DNA of 64,000 bases from Pseudonocardia sp. EC080619-01 (GTDB lineage Bacteria; Actinomycetota; Actinomycetes; Mycobacteriales; Pseudonocardiaceae). The notes under the pieces were generated by a model. The model did no database searches, was not told the DNA's origin, and saw only the letters and a program-made list of their open reading frames with translations. Numbering within the stretch: the stretch's first letter is position 1; every line of letters begins with the position of its first letter. Of the stretch, positions 8,207 through 17,447 are shown piece after piece. Location: assembly GCF_001420995.1 (NCBI RefSeq), contig NZ_CP012184.1, forward strand, positions 2,898,501 through 2,962,500, read 5' to 3'. Position numbers and translations under genes: made by a program.

Positions 8207-9603
8207 GCGTCACGGGTGGGGGCGGTCGCCGGATTGGCGTCGCGTGGCAGCAGCGGGTCCACCTGCTCCGGTGCGACCTCGTGCGGCGCGGCCAGGGACC
8301 GGACCGCCGCGGTGAGCACCGCCATCAGCGGGACGGCGAGCAGCGCGCCGGTGATCCCGGCGATGACGACACCGGCCGCCACCGCGAGGGCGATCGCGAG
8401 CGGGTGCAACCGCACGGCCCGGCCCATCAGCACCGGTTGCAGCACGTGGCTCTCCAGTTGCTGCACGGCCAGCACCACCCCGAGCACGACGAGTGCGGTG
8501 CCGATCCCGTTCGCGACCAGCGCGATGAGCACGGCGATCCCCCCGGTCAGCACCGCGCCGACGATCGGGACGAACGCGCCGACGAACACCAGCGCCGTCA
8601 ACGGCAGGGCCAGCGGTACGCCGGTGATCCACAGCCCGAGCCCGATCCCGATCGCGTCCACGATCGCGACCAGGACGGTCGCGCGGACGTACCCGACCAG
8701 CGAGGCGAAGGCGCGGCGGCCGGCGACGTCGACCCGCTCGCGGCGCCGGGCGGGGGCCAGGAGCCGGAGGAACGACCAGAGGCGCGAGCCGTCGTACAGC
8801 ATGAAGATCAGCGCGAACAGGCAGAGGGCGAACCCGGCGAGTACCTCCCCGACCGTCGCCGCGGTGCTCACCGCGCCGGAGGTGAGGGTCTGCTGGTTGT
8901 CCTGCAGGGTCTGCAGCAGCTGGGTGCCGAGCTGCTCGACGTTCACGTCGAACGGGGTCGCGTCGACCAGGCCCTGCAGCGACGCGACGCTGATGGTCAG
9001 CTGCCCGATCAGGTCGGACGTCCCGTCGACCAGCGTGTTGACGACGGCCGTGAGCAGCCCGCCGAGCGCGGCGAGCCCGCCGACCATCACCAGCCCGGTC
9101 GCGAGGGAACGCGGCACGCGGTGGTCGTGCAGCCACTGCACCAGTGGGGCGAGCAGCGCCGCCAGCAGCACCGCGATCGCGACCGAGATGACGACCACCC
9201 GGAGCTGGACCGCCACGAAGATCAGCAGTGCCAGGCCGGCGGCGATCACCAGCATCCGGGCGCACACCTCGGAGGCGATCCGGAGCGGGGAGGGGACCTC
9301 GGAGCGGGGCGGGGGCCTGCGGAAGCGCTGCGGGACGTCCTCGTCGCGGGGCGGTTCGGCGGCCGTCCGGCCGGTGGGCACGGCACCGTCGGGACCGCTC
9401 GCCGCGTGCCCGTCCACCTCGGCACCGTGCGGCTCCGCTGCCGTCTCCGGGGCTGTTCCCGGGCCCGGCGCCGGAGAGGCGGGAGCGGGTGAGGCGGGCG
9501 CGGGAGAACCGGACACCGTCTCCGGAGCAGCACGCGGACCGTCCCCGGGAGGTGCCCCGTCGGGCTCCCGCGGGGTGTCCGCCGCCCCGCTCCGCTCCGT
9601 CAT
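8203..9603 (-). CDS. AI-2E family transporter (UPF0118)
   Basis: Polytopic membrane protein with a disordered Ala/Pro-rich N-terminus of about 95 residues, then about eight transmembrane segments. The family signature is present at the C-terminal end (QQLESHVLQPVLMGRAVRLHPLAIALAV). Family members export small molecules or ions (AI-2 in TqsA; Na+/H+ in others), so the substrate is not predictable. ATG 9603 (MTERSGAADT) is chosen because the longer frame upstream is Arg-rich and lacks homology. It is coupled to the downstream SDR gene by a 4-nt overlap. Confidence 0.88.
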   Translation of the reverse strand: MTERSGAADTPREPDGAPPGDGPRAAPETVSGSPAPASPAPASPAPGPGTAPETAAEPHGAEVDGHAASGPDGAVPTGRTAAEPPRDEDVPQRFRRPPPRSEVPSPLRIASEVCARMLVIAAGLALLIFVAVQLRVVVISVAIAVLLAALLAPLVQWLHDHRVPRSLATGLVMVGGLAALGGLLTAVVNTLVDGTSDLIGQLTISVASLQGLVDATPFDVNVEQLGTQLLQTLQDNQQTLTSGAVSTAATVGEVLAGFALCLFALIFMLYDGSRLWSFLRLLAPARRRERVDVAGRRAFASLVGYVRATVLVAIVDAIGIGLGLWITGVPLALPLTALVFVGAFVPIVGAVLTGGIAVLIALVANGIGTALVVLGVVLAVQQLESHVLQPVLMGRAVRLHPLAIALAVAAGVVIAGITGALLAVPLMAVLTAAVRSLAAPHEVAPEQVDPLLPRDANPATAPTRDA

Positions 9604-10126
9604 GCGCCTGACGCTAGACCCGTGCCGCCCGCTGGGCGCGGTGCGCGATCCGGTGAGCCCGAGCGCCGCTCGGTCGGCCCAGTGCGCGGGAGGACGGAGC
9701 AGTCGTCGCGTCCTGTGATCACCGAACGTCGAACTACACACGTGTAGTGGACACTCTGAGGTCCGTCATGGACACCGACGGGTGGCGTGCTGGTCACGCA
9801 ATGCGGCACAACGGTTTCTACGTGGCGATCTGCACGCGTGGCGAGAGGTGTGCCGCGTCGCGGCCGGCCTCTCCGACCGGACCACGACTACGTACTGCTC
9901 CACAAGGACCCTGGATGCACACTCTCCATGTACACAACCGAGTGTGACCCTCTGGCTACGCCACCCGTACGAGGGGACCTCGGAGAGGAGCTGTAACCAC
10001 CGTTTCCCCGCTCGTGTGTCACCCGTTGACGGGGTGAGTGGGCCGAACGGCGGTACGCCGGGTGCGGTTTCCGGCGGAATCCGGCAGGGCCTGCGACGGA
10101 CGTCAGGGGAGCAGGAGGTACGGCGG
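9604..10126. other. Intergenic region with an inverted repeat
   Basis: This 520-bp spacer lies between the divergent AI-2E-type transporter and the small gene at 10127. No frame in it has convincing coding bias. It is locally less GC-rich (9720-10000) and contains a 7-bp inverted repeat at 9733-9748. Confidence 0.5.
9733..9748. promoter_or_regulatory. Candidate operator (7-bp inverted repeat)
   Basis: ACTACAC-AC-GTGTAGT is a perfect 7-bp inverted repeat with a 2-nt spacer, about 130 bp upstream of the transporter start. No adjacent regulator gene explains it. Confidence 0.3.
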
Positions 10127-10585
10127 GTGTACGAGTTCGAAGACGTTCCCGGCTGCGGTGGTCTCGAGGCCTCGATCCGGGCGCGGCGCGCCGACCGGGA
10201 CGGCTGGCCGTTCCCGGGCCGGCACGAGTCGCACGCCGAGATCCACGATGAGACCCCGATCTTCCACGCACTCACGGTCGGTGGCTGGCGGGACCGCGGC
10301 CCCACCGGCAACGCGGTCCGCCGGGTGCACCGGGCGACCGTGCGCACCACCCGGCGGGACGCGTCCCGGACCGCCGACACCATGGCGGCGTTCCACGCCG
10401 ACCCGCTCGCCGCGCCGGTCCCCGCGCAGGCGGAGGCGCCGGACCGGCAGGCGGCGAACGCACCGGGCGACGCTGCCATGGCGATGCTGCGCCGCCGTCG
10501 CGACGCCCGCCGGGCCGCCGACCGCGCCGCGGTCGTGGACCTGCTCGGCGGGGCGGGCCGGCACCGGACGGCGCGCAGCGCCTGA
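10127..10585 (+). CDS. Hypothetical protein
   Basis: A 152-aa soluble protein that I do not recognise. It begins MYEFEDVPGCGGLEASIRARRADRDGWPF and contains a Trp/His-bearing middle (FHALTVGGWRDRGP). The C-terminal half is Arg/Ala-rich and helical (AMAMLRRRRDARRAADRAAVVDLL). The GTG at 10127 has an excellent AGGAGG at 10113-10118, spaced 8 nt, which is the main evidence for the start. No operon partner is present and no membrane segment or signal peptide is seen. Confidence 0.6.
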   Translation: MYEFEDVPGCGGLEASIRARRADRDGWPFPGRHESHAEIHDETPIFHALTVGGWRDRGPTGNAVRRVHRATVRTTRRDASRTADTMAAFHADPLAAPVPAQAEAPDRQAANAPGDAAMAMLRRRRDARRAADRAAVVDLLGGAGRHRTARSA

Positions 10586-11260
10586 CCGCGTCCTGCGTCC
10601 CGGTCGCACCGGCTCCGGGGTGGGCGTCGGGCCCTGCCGGAGCGGATCGCACCGCCGGGCGCGGCGCAGGCAACCGAACGGCGTCCGGCACGTCCCGGAT
10701 GACGAGGGCACGGCGACGCGCCCGACGGGGAGTACCCGCAACACCCTGGCCGGTGGGGACCGGCCGGAGACCGCGGCCCGCCCGACGGGGATCGGGCAGG
10801 CCGCACGAGACGTCCCGCGGAACCTTGGGCCGCGGGGTGGATGACGACCGGCTGGGGAGCTGGGTCGTCAGCACGCAAGGCGAGCGCCGGGCCCGGAGTC
10901 GGAGGGAGCCGACACCGGACCCGGCCCTCGCGCCTGTGCGCACCCGTCCGGCGCGGTCGTGCGGCGCCGGGTGCGGTGACCCCGTGCCCGGAGCCGTGGG
11001 GAGCGCGGTTCCGGACAGGGCGGTCCGTCGAGAGCGGGACGTCGTCGGCCCGGTCTCGGGTGGCGACAAGATCGCCACGGAGTGTGACCGTATCGGTCGG
11101 CCGTCCGGGTCACAAGGGGTGTGAGCAGGTCCGTTCTCCCGTCCCGTGTGGCACAGCAGTCACCCGGTTCACCGGTGCCCCACCGGCCGTCCCGCGGAGG
11201 TGTCCGTGTCGCACACGAATCGATGCGCACGGTGACCCCGCGCGTTCTACCCTTCATCCG
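10586..11260. other. Long intergenic region, no gene recognised
   Basis: About 675 bp without a credible gene on either strand. Open frames here are Arg/Pro/Gly-rich shadows lacking ribosome-binding sites. The right end carries a TACCCT box at 11248-11253, 7 nt before the ATG of the next gene, so that gene is probably transcribed leaderless from here. Confidence 0.5.
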
Positions 11261-12481
11261 ATGAGCACCGACGCCGCGGCGACCGGCCCCCGTCGCACCG
11301 ACCGCCCGCTCGACGAGGCGGGCGTGGTGACGGCGGTGCGGCGCGCCGCCGAGCGCGGCACCGCGGTGCGCCCCACCGGCGCCGGTGGCCGGGTACCCGG
11401 CCCGCTGGTCCGCACCGACGACGTGCTGCTCGACGCCTCCGCGCTGACCGGCGTCGTCGGGATCGGCGCGGACACCGTCCGGGTCCGCGGCGGCGAGACC
11501 GTCGCGGCGCTCTGCACCGAGCTGGCCGCCTCCGGGCGTGCGCTCGCCACCGTCCCCGACGCCCCCCGCGCGACGGTCGCCGGCGCCACCGGGCTCGGGA
11601 TGGCCGGCGGCGCGCCGGACCGGGGCTCGCTCTCCGACCAGGTCGTCGCTGTCCGGCTGGTCGACGGTCGCGGCACCGTCCGCGAGGTAACCGGACCGGA
11701 CCTCGACGCCGCGCGCTGCGGGCTCGGCGCGCTCGGGGTGGTCACCGCGCTGGAGCTGCGCACCGTCCCGCTGCGCCGGCTGCGGGTGCACGAGGAGGCG
11801 ACCGCGCTCGCCGACGTCCTCGCCGACGGGGGGCTCATCGGGCACGCCTGGACCGAGTGCGACGTCGCCGTCCACACCGGACAGGCCGTGCTGCGGTGGG
11901 CCGAACCGGAGCCCGACGAGGACCCCGATGGCGAGCCCGCCGGCCGGGGCGGCTGGGGGCAGGCCGTGTCACGGCTGGCGTCGTCGTGGTGGCAGTCGCG
12001 CTCGGCGTGGCCGCCGCCGCAGCGCTGGGCCCCGGGCACCGCCGGGCCCCCGCACGAGGTGCTGCCCGACCCGCAGCCGTGGGACCCGGACCTGGCCGAG
12101 TGGGCGGTCCCGCGGGCCGCGCTCGGGACCGTGCTGCGCGAGCTCGGCGCCGCCGTTGCCGCCCGCGGGCAGGAACTGCGCCCGGTCCGGGTGCGGACCG
12201 GGCGCGCCGATACCGGCCTGCTGCACCCGGCGTCCGGCCGGGACACCGCCTACCTGCGGATCCGGACGCGCGGACCCGCGGAGGAACCCGTGCGGCGCCT
12301 CGCCTGCGCGGTGCTGGAGGACGCCGCCGGTCGCCCGTGCTGGACGACCCGCCACGAGTGGGGACCCGACGAGCTCGCCGTCGCCTACCCGGGCTGGGGG
12401 GCGTTCGCCGAGGTCCGCGACCGGTTCGACCCGGACCGCCGGTTCACCGACCCGTACCTCGCCGCGGTACTCGGGTCCTGA
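11261..12481 (+). CDS. FAD-binding oxidase (aldonolactone/alditol oxidase-like)
   Basis: The 406-aa protein has the PCMH-type FAD-binding arrangement. A first lobe runs AAERGTAVRPTGAGGRVPG...VLLDASALTGVVGIGADTVRVRGGETVAALCTEL, followed by ATVAGATGLGMAGGAPDRGSLSDQVVAVRLVDG, and the C-terminal end has the ALO-like motif FAEVRDRFDPDRRFTDPYL. Similar proteins oxidise sugar lactones or alditols. The covalent-FAD His usually found near RxxGxGHS appears replaced (TGAGGR), so flavin may be non-covalent. ATG 11261 is likely leaderless, with TACCCT at 11248-11253. Confidence 0.8.
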   Translation: MSTDAAATGPRRTDRPLDEAGVVTAVRRAAERGTAVRPTGAGGRVPGPLVRTDDVLLDASALTGVVGIGADTVRVRGGETVAALCTELAASGRALATVPDAPRATVAGATGLGMAGGAPDRGSLSDQVVAVRLVDGRGTVREVTGPDLDAARCGLGALGVVTALELRTVPLRRLRVHEEATALADVLADGGLIGHAWTECDVAVHTGQAVLRWAEPEPDEDPDGEPAGRGGWGQAVSRLASSWWQSRSAWPPPQRWAPGTAGPPHEVLPDPQPWDPDLAEWAVPRAALGTVLRELGAAVAARGQELRPVRVRTGRADTGLLHPASGRDTAYLRIRTRGPAEEPVRRLACAVLEDAAGRPCWTTRHEWGPDELAVAYPGWGAFAEVRDRFDPDRRFTDPYLAAVLGS

Positions 12482-12487
12482 GCCGGG

Positions 12488-13808
12488 TCAGCGCGCGAGC
12501 GTCTCGCGCAGCCGGGCCGAGATCGCGCGGACGGCCGTGAGGGACTCCCGGCGGTCGGCCATCGTCGGCTCCCCGCCGGCGACGACCTGCTCGCCGCCCA
12601 CCCACACGTCGCGTACCAGGCGGGACCCGCCCGCCCAGACCAGGTTGGACACCAGCTGGGCGTCGTCCTCCGGCGCGACGAAGGCCGAGTCGTCGGTGTC
12701 GACGTGCACGACGTCGGCCCGGCGGCCGGCCTCGAGCACCCCGAGGTCGTCGCGGCCGATCGCGTGCGCGGCGTCCGCGGTGCCCATCAGCAGCACGTCG
12801 GCGGCGGTGAGCGCGGCCGCGTCGTCGGACCCGACCCGGGCCAGCAGCCCGGCCAGCCGGGCCTGGTGCCAGAGGTCCAGGTCGTCGCACGACGCCGGGC
12901 CATCCGTACCGAGGCCGACCGGGACCCCGGCCCGCCGCAGGTCCAGCAGCCGGGCGGTGCCGGCGGCGAGCTTGGCGTTGGAGCCGGGGCAGTGCGCGAC
13001 CGCGACGCCGTGCCGGGCGTAGGTGTCGATGTCGTCGTCGGACAGGTGCACCGAGTGCGCGGCCAGCATCCGCCCGCCGAGCGCGCCGCCGGCGTCGAGC
13101 ATGGCCGGGACCGAGCCGTGCGAGTCCCGCACTGCCGAGTCCTCGCCACGGGACTCCGCGACGTGGGTGTGCACCAGCGCGCCCCGCTCCCGGGCGGCCT
13201 CGGACACCGACTCCAGCGCCCCGGGCGGCAGCGTGTACGCCGAGTGCGGGCCGTAGCCGAGCTCGATCCGGCCGTCGGCGTCCGGGATCACGCCGTGGGC
13301 GTCGATCCGGGCGGAGACGTCGTCGCGCATCTGCTCCCAGGTCCCCAGCCGGTCCCAGCCGGGCGCGGCGATGATCCCGGGCGTCAGCACCGCGCGGGAC
13401 CCTGCGGTGCGGACGGCGTCGACCAGCGCGTCGGTGTAGAAGTACATCTCCACGCTGGTGGTGCAGCCGGTCCGCAGCAGGTCCAGACAGCCGGCGAGCA
13501 TCCCGGCGTGCACGTCGGACTCGGTGAGCAGGCCCTCCGCGGGCCACATGACGTCGGTCAGCCACGGCATCAGCGGCAGGTCGCCGCCCATCCCGCGCAG
13601 CAGCGACATCGGAGTGTGGCAGTGCGTGTTGACCAGCCCGGGCATGAGCAGGCCGGACGACGGCGTCGGTCGCCGGGGCCGACGCCGCCGGGCCGAACCA
13701 GGCGATCCGGCCGGTGTCGTCGACGTCCAGCACCGCGTCCCGGACGATCGGGAAGCCGGGCGCGCAGCTGAGCGCCACCGGCGCGGTCAGCCGCTGCAGG
13801 ACCGCCAT
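12488..13808 (-). pseudogene. Amidohydrolase (MtaD/8-oxoguanine deaminase-like), apparent frameshift
   Basis: Metal-dependent deaminase or hydrolase of the subtype I amidohydrolase family. The N-terminal sandwich (MAVLQRLTAPVALSC to SAPATDAVV) is read from ATG 13808 to about 13655. The catalytic barrel continues one frame away from SGLLMPGLVNTHCHT to the stop. Metal ligands are present: HCH in NTHCHT, HTHVAES, HSVHL and GTDGPASCDD. Removing one base of the GTCGTC run near 13655-13662 restores DAVSGLLMPGLVNTH. The start overlaps the NYN gene stop (TGATG). Either a true frameshift, a sequencing error, or translation restarting at ATG 13645 (385 aa). Confidence 0.75.
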
Positions 13809-14452
13809 CAGCGCCGCTCGAGCAGCGAGCGCAGCGAGCGGAACGGCGGCAGCCAGGCGCCCTCGTCGGGCAGCGTGTCCAGGGAGACCCGCGGCAGCGG
13901 CTCGCGGAACACCCCGTCCATGTCCTCGAGGTCGAGGAACGAGATGACCTCGGACGCCTGGGCGAACCCGGCGTACTCCCGGAAGCCGATCACCGTGACG
14001 TCGGTGCCGCCCTCGACGAGCTTCTCGAGGGGGTCCTTGAACGCACGTCCGTCCCCGGAGGCGACGACGACGTGGCGCAGCCGCCCCTCGCCCGACCGGA
14101 GGTCGATGTGGGCGAGCATGTCGTCGTCGACGTCGGAGTCGTCGCTGGTCTTCGGCTTGGCGAAGACCGCGAACCCGACGTTCCGCAGCGCCTCCACCCA
14201 CGGGCGGACGATCTCGATGCTGCCCGGGGCGACGTTGGTGAACACGCACGCCTCGGCCTCGGCCTCGGTGCCCGCGAGATCGAGCAGCCAGCGGCCGACG
14301 GCGTCGAACCGCGGGCGGTAGGCCGAGGTCGGACGGGCGCCGAGCAGCGAGCCGAGGCTCATGTCCATGTTCGGGGCGTCCCAGACCAGCAGGACCCGCT
14401 CCAGCGGCCCCGTCGGCACGCCCCGTCCGTCTTGCCCCGCGCCGCTGCTCAT
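13808..14452 (-). CDS. NYN-domain protein (PIN-like nuclease fold)
   Basis: A 214-aa protein of the NYN (Nedd4-BP1/YacP-like) family, likely a metal-dependent RNase. It begins near VLLVWDAPNMDMSLG, with the first acidic residue at D31, and continues KPKTSDDSDVDDDMLAHIDL and HVVVASGDGRAFKDPLEKLVEGG. These carry the expected acidic residues (DDD and SGDG). ATG 14452 has a TAGGCT box 7 nt upstream, so it is probably leaderless. The stop overlaps the start of the amidohydrolase. A role in RNA turnover is inferred from the fold only. Confidence 0.8.
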   Translation of the reverse strand: MSSGAGQDGRGVPTGPLERVLLVWDAPNMDMSLGSLLGARPTSAYRPRFDAVGRWLLDLAGTEAEAEACVFTNVAPGSIEIVRPWVEALRNVGFAVFAKPKTSDDSDVDDDMLAHIDLRSGEGRLRHVVVASGDGRAFKDPLEKLVEGGTDVTVIGFREYAGFAQASEVISFLDLEDMDGVFREPLPRVSLDTLPDEGAWLPPFRSLRSLLERR

Positions 14453-14534
14453 GACGGCGAGCCTAGTCTCCGCGGGGCGGAGCGATCGAGGCGCCGGTAC
14501 CGGCGGTCGTGGGCCGCCGGGAGAGACTGCACCG

Positions 14535-14990
14535 GTGAGCGAGACGGGAACCACGGATCCGCAGCGGACCGCCGAGGAGTCGGCCGCGGCCATGCGCGCC
14601 GCGGACCACGCCGCACGGGCGGCGGGCGTCGAGATCGTCGACGTCGGGCCGGGCCGGGCGGTCGCCACGATGACGGTCTCCGGCGAGCACGCGAACGGCC
14701 ACGGCGTCTGCCACGGCGGCTACCTCTTCCTGCTGGCCGACTCGGCGATGGCGTACGCCTGCAACGCCTACGGGGTGTCCGCGCTCGCGACCGGAGCGGA
14801 CATCGCGTTCCTGCGGCCGGCAGCTACCGGCGAGGTGCTCACCGCCGAGGCGGTCGAGCGGTCGCTCGCGGGACGGTCCGGGCTCTACGACGTCACCGTC
14901 CGGACCGGGGACGGCACCGTCGTCGCGGAGTTCCGCGGACGGACGCGGCTCGTGCCGGGGTTGGCGGCTCCGCCGCCCGTGAGTGGTTGA
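14535..14990 (+). CDS. PaaI-family hotdog-fold thioesterase
   Basis: A 151-aa acyl-CoA thioesterase. The signature HGVCHGGYLFLLADSAMAYACNAYG has the HGG and Asp of the PaaI active site, and LYDVTVRTGDGTVVAEFRGRTR is the typical C-terminal strand pair. In E. coli, PaaI hydrolyses stalled ring-hydroxylated phenylacetyl-CoA intermediates, but no paa genes are nearby, so substrate use is unknown. The GTG start at 14535 puts residues in register with the family. It diverges from the NYN gene and converges on the NOS gene, with a shared hairpin at its stop. Confidence 0.88.
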   Translation: MSETGTTDPQRTAEESAAAMRAADHAARAAGVEIVDVGPGRAVATMTVSGEHANGHGVCHGGYLFLLADSAMAYACNAYGVSALATGADIAFLRPAATGEVLTAEAVERSLAGRSGLYDVTVRTGDGTVVAEFRGRTRLVPGLAAPPPVSG

Positions 14991-15020
14991 GTCGGTCCTG
15001 ACCGAATCAACCCACTCACG
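14978..15020. terminator. Bidirectional hairpin terminator
   Basis: CGTGAGTGG...GTCGGT pairs with ACCGA...CCCACTCACG around a CCTG loop, about 19 bp with one bulge and one mismatch. It overlaps the thioesterase stop codon and ends 6 nt before the NOS stop, so it can serve both convergent genes. Confidence 0.6.
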
Positions 15021-15025
15021 AGGGC

Positions 15026-16633
15026 TCAGCTCAGGCCGTGCGGCTCCAGGAAGGCGGGGCGCAGCGAGGCGTCCGGCTCGTCGTAGTACCGGTGGAAGAC
15101 CGGGGTCTGCGAGCCGGACATCGGCGGGACGATCCAGCTCCAGTCCGCCGGGCAGCTGCGTCCGGCGGCCTCCTCCTTCTCCAGGTGGCGGAGGAACCGC
15201 TCGGACTCCGAGTGGTGGTCGGCCATGGTCACGCCGTCGGCGTCGAACGAGTAGGTGACGGCGCGGACCAGCTCCACCATCGCCCGGTCCTTCCACATGG
15301 TGCGGACGGACCGGGTGTCCAGGCCGAGCCGGGTGGCGATCTCCGGCAGGAGGTCGTAGCGGTCCGGGTCGGCCAGGTTGCGGGCGCCGATCTCGGTGTC
15401 GAGGTACCAGCCGTTGAACGGGGCCGCCGGATAGGTGATCCCGCCGATCTCCAGCGGCATGTTGCTGATCGCGGGCACCGAGTGCCAGCGCAGGCCCAGC
15501 CGCGCGAACCACGGGTGCTCGGGGTGGCGCAGCGGGACCTCGTGCACGGCGTCCGGCGGGACGTCGAACAGCCGGGACCGGCCGTCCGGACCGGTGATCA
15601 GCAGCGGCAGCACGTCGAACCGGCCCCGCGGCTGCGGACGCGGCCAGCCCATCGCGACGACGTGGTCGGTGAAGCCGGTCTGCGCCGGGTCACCGGTCAC
15701 GGAGCCGTCCGGGTTGCGGTGGCCCGCGTACCGGACGAGCTGGTCGTTGCGGATCCGCGGACCGGGGCGGCCGGGGGCGTCGGGTGCGAACACCGTCATC
15801 GTCGAGCGGATCTTCCCGCCGCGGGTGGCCGCCCGCAGGTGCCCGACGCTCTCCTGTGCGACGTCCGCCGGGTCGTGCAGGTTCCGCAGGTCGCGGACCT
15901 GCAGCGACTGCCAGTAGAGCCGGCCGATGCAGCGCGCCGAGTTCCGCCACGCGACCCGGGCGCCGAACACGAGCTCGTGCGTGGTGTGGGTGTACGTGCC
16001 GCTCCGGTCGATCTCGCCGCGGACCTGGCGGAGCCGCTCCGCGAGCGGCGTCTCCGGCTGCGTCTCGACGTACACCTGACGCAGGAAATCCTCGGCGACG
16101 GCCGGGTCGACCGGGCGCGGGTTCCGCTCGTCGGCGACCCCGGAGGGCGGCGGGTGCCCGCCGGACCGGCCGTGCCCGGTGACGGGGCAGCCGCGCTGCG
16201 TGGCCGGGACGGCCGTCGTCGCGGCGCCGGGGCCGTCGACCCGGTTGAGGACGGTCGCCTGCTCGGCCTCCCGCGCCGGGACGGCGACGGTCGCCCGTTC
16301 GGGCGCCGGCGTCGCGACGGTGGCCTGGTCGACGTGCTCGCGGGTGACGACCGCGGTCGCCTCGGCGCCCGCGTCCGGCGCGACCGGTACTGCGGTCGTG
16401 GCCTCGACGGCCCCCGCCAGCGGTACGACGGCGACCACCCGGGTCCGCTGCTCCGCGGGACCCCCGGAGGTGTCGGTTCCGGGCGCCGGGGCGCCCTCCG
16501 ACGGCGCCGTCCGCGGGCCGTCCGGGGTGCGCGGCGTCGGGCTCGGGCGGAAGCCGGACGGGCGCCGCACCGGCTGGGTCGGCTGCGCGGGCGCAGGCTG
16601 CTGCTGGCTCGTGGCGTGCTCCACCGTCGTCAC
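15026..16633 (-). CDS. nos: Nitric oxide synthase oxygenase with long N-terminal extension
   Basis: Haem-thiolate enzyme converting L-arginine to citrulline and NO, using an external reductase. The haem ligand Cys is about residue 235 in WRNSARCIGRLYW, and the Arg-binding Glu lies in NGWYLDTEIGARN. The catalytic core (about residues 172-535) matches the usual 360-aa bacterial NOS. The first 165 residues are an unusual disordered extension with repeated ATV/TAV motifs. GTG 16633 is chosen because GAAGGA lies 7 nt upstream; upstream alternatives (16684, 16669) overlap trmB. It is probably coupled to trmB. No reductase domain or biopterin genes are seen. Confidence 0.9.
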   Translation of the reverse strand: MTTVEHATSQQQPAPAQPTQPVRRPSGFRPSPTPRTPDGPRTAPSEGAPAPGTDTSGGPAEQRTRVVAVVPLAGAVEATTAVPVAPDAGAEATAVVTREHVDQATVATPAPERATVAVPAREAEQATVLNRVDGPGAATTAVPATQRGCPVTGHGRSGGHPPPSGVADERNPRPVDPAVAEDFLRQVYVETQPETPLAERLRQVRGEIDRSGTYTHTTHELVFGARVAWRNSARCIGRLYWQSLQVRDLRNLHDPADVAQESVGHLRAATRGGKIRSTMTVFAPDAPGRPGPRIRNDQLVRYAGHRNPDGSVTGDPAQTGFTDHVVAMGWPRPQPRGRFDVLPLLITGPDGRSRLFDVPPDAVHEVPLRHPEHPWFARLGLRWHSVPAISNMPLEIGGITYPAAPFNGWYLDTEIGARNLADPDRYDLLPEIATRLGLDTRSVRTMWKDRAMVELVRAVTYSFDADGVTMADHHSESERFLRHLEKEEAAGRSCPADWSWIVPPMSGSQTPVFHRYYDEPDASLRPAFLEPHGLS

Positions 16634-16649
16634 GGGCGTCCTTCGGGGG

Positions 16650-17447
16650 TCACTCGAGCGGGGATACATCTCGGGGGATGTCACGACCGTAGTCGGTCAC
16701 TCTGGGTATGTCATCGGGGGCGTTTCCGTGATCAGCGACGTAGAGGAGGTCACGGACGGGGCGCCCCTCCTCCTGTGCCCGGTCCTCGAACTTCGTGACC
16801 GGACGCCAGCCGGGCCTGGCCTGCCAGCCGTCCGGGCCCACCGGGAAGGCGTCGTCCGGACGCAGGTCCGGCTCCGCTGCGACCACCCGGCGCATCTGCT
16901 CGGCGTAGTGCGGCCAGTCGGTGGCCAGGTGCAGCAGCCCACCGGGGACCAGCCGCGACACGGCCAGCTGGACGAACTCCGGCTGGATCAGCCGCCGCTT
17001 GTGGTGGCGCCGCTTCGGCCACGGGTCCGGGAAGAAGATCCGCAGTCCGTCCAGCGACCGGGGCGCCACCGCGTGCTGCAGGAGTTCGACGGCGTCGCCA
17101 CGCAGCAGCCGCTGGTTGGCCAGTCCGCCCTGCTCGACGCGCATGAGCAGCTGGGCCAGCCCCGGCTCGTAGACCTCGACCGCGACGTGGTCGATCCCGG
17201 GCTCGGCCGCGGCCAGCAGCGCCGTCGTCTCCCCCATCCCGGAGCCGATCTCCAGCAGCACCGGCGCGGTGCGGCCGAAGGCGGCGTGCGGGTCCCAGGT
17301 GCCGGAGCCGACGATCTCGCCGATCTCCCCGCCCCACACCGGCCACAGCCGGCGCCAGGCCGACTCCTGGCCGTCGGAGAGCCGGACGCGCTGGTGGACG
17401 TAGGAGCGGATCCGGGTGTCGCGGGGGTCGGTGGCCTGCTCAGGCAC
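16650..17447 (-). CDS. trmB: tRNA (guanine-N7-)-methyltransferase
   Basis: SAM-dependent enzyme making m7G46 in tRNA variable loops. The 265-aa product has the SAM motif EIGSGMGE, then HVAVEVYEPGL, and the TrmB signature RIFFPDPWPKRRHHKRRL near residue 140. TKFEDRAQEEGRPVRDL near the C-terminus is also typical. It begins with GTG 17447, which overlaps the stop of the upstream glycosyltransferase by 8 nt. The NOS start lies 16 nt beyond its stop. The three genes GT2-trmB-nos therefore look like one transcription unit. Confidence 0.93.
   Translation of the reverse strand: MPEQATDPRDTRIRSYVHQRVRLSDGQESAWRRLWPVWGGEIGEIVGSGTWDPHAAFGRTAPVLLEIGSGMGETTALLAAAEPGIDHVAVEVYEPGLAQLLMRVEQGGLANQRLLRGDAVELLQHAVAPRSLDGLRIFFPDPWPKRRHHKRRLIQPEFVQLAVSRLVPGGLLHLATDWPHYAEQMRRVVAAEPDLRPDDAFPVGPDGWQARPGWRPVTKFEDRAQEEGRPVRDLLYVADHGNAPDDIPRVTDYGRDIPRDVSPLE

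Noticed and set aside
7388..9718. A 776-codon open frame on the plus strand
   Set aside because: Antisense shadow of the SDR and AI-2E-type genes, with Arg/Gln/Thr-rich composition and no domain.
9782..10126. Extension of the small gene at 10127 back to 9782
   Set aside because: The upstream codons lack high GC third positions, and AGGAGG is placed for GTG 10127.
10841..11260. N-terminal extension of the FAD oxidase to 10841
   Set aside because: The extra 140 residues are Arg/Pro-rich with no homology; ATG 11261 has a fitting -10 box.
16633..16684. NOS start at GTG 16684 or ATG 16669
   Set aside because: Both overlap trmB; the GTG at 16633 has a well-placed GAAGGA and avoids the overlap.
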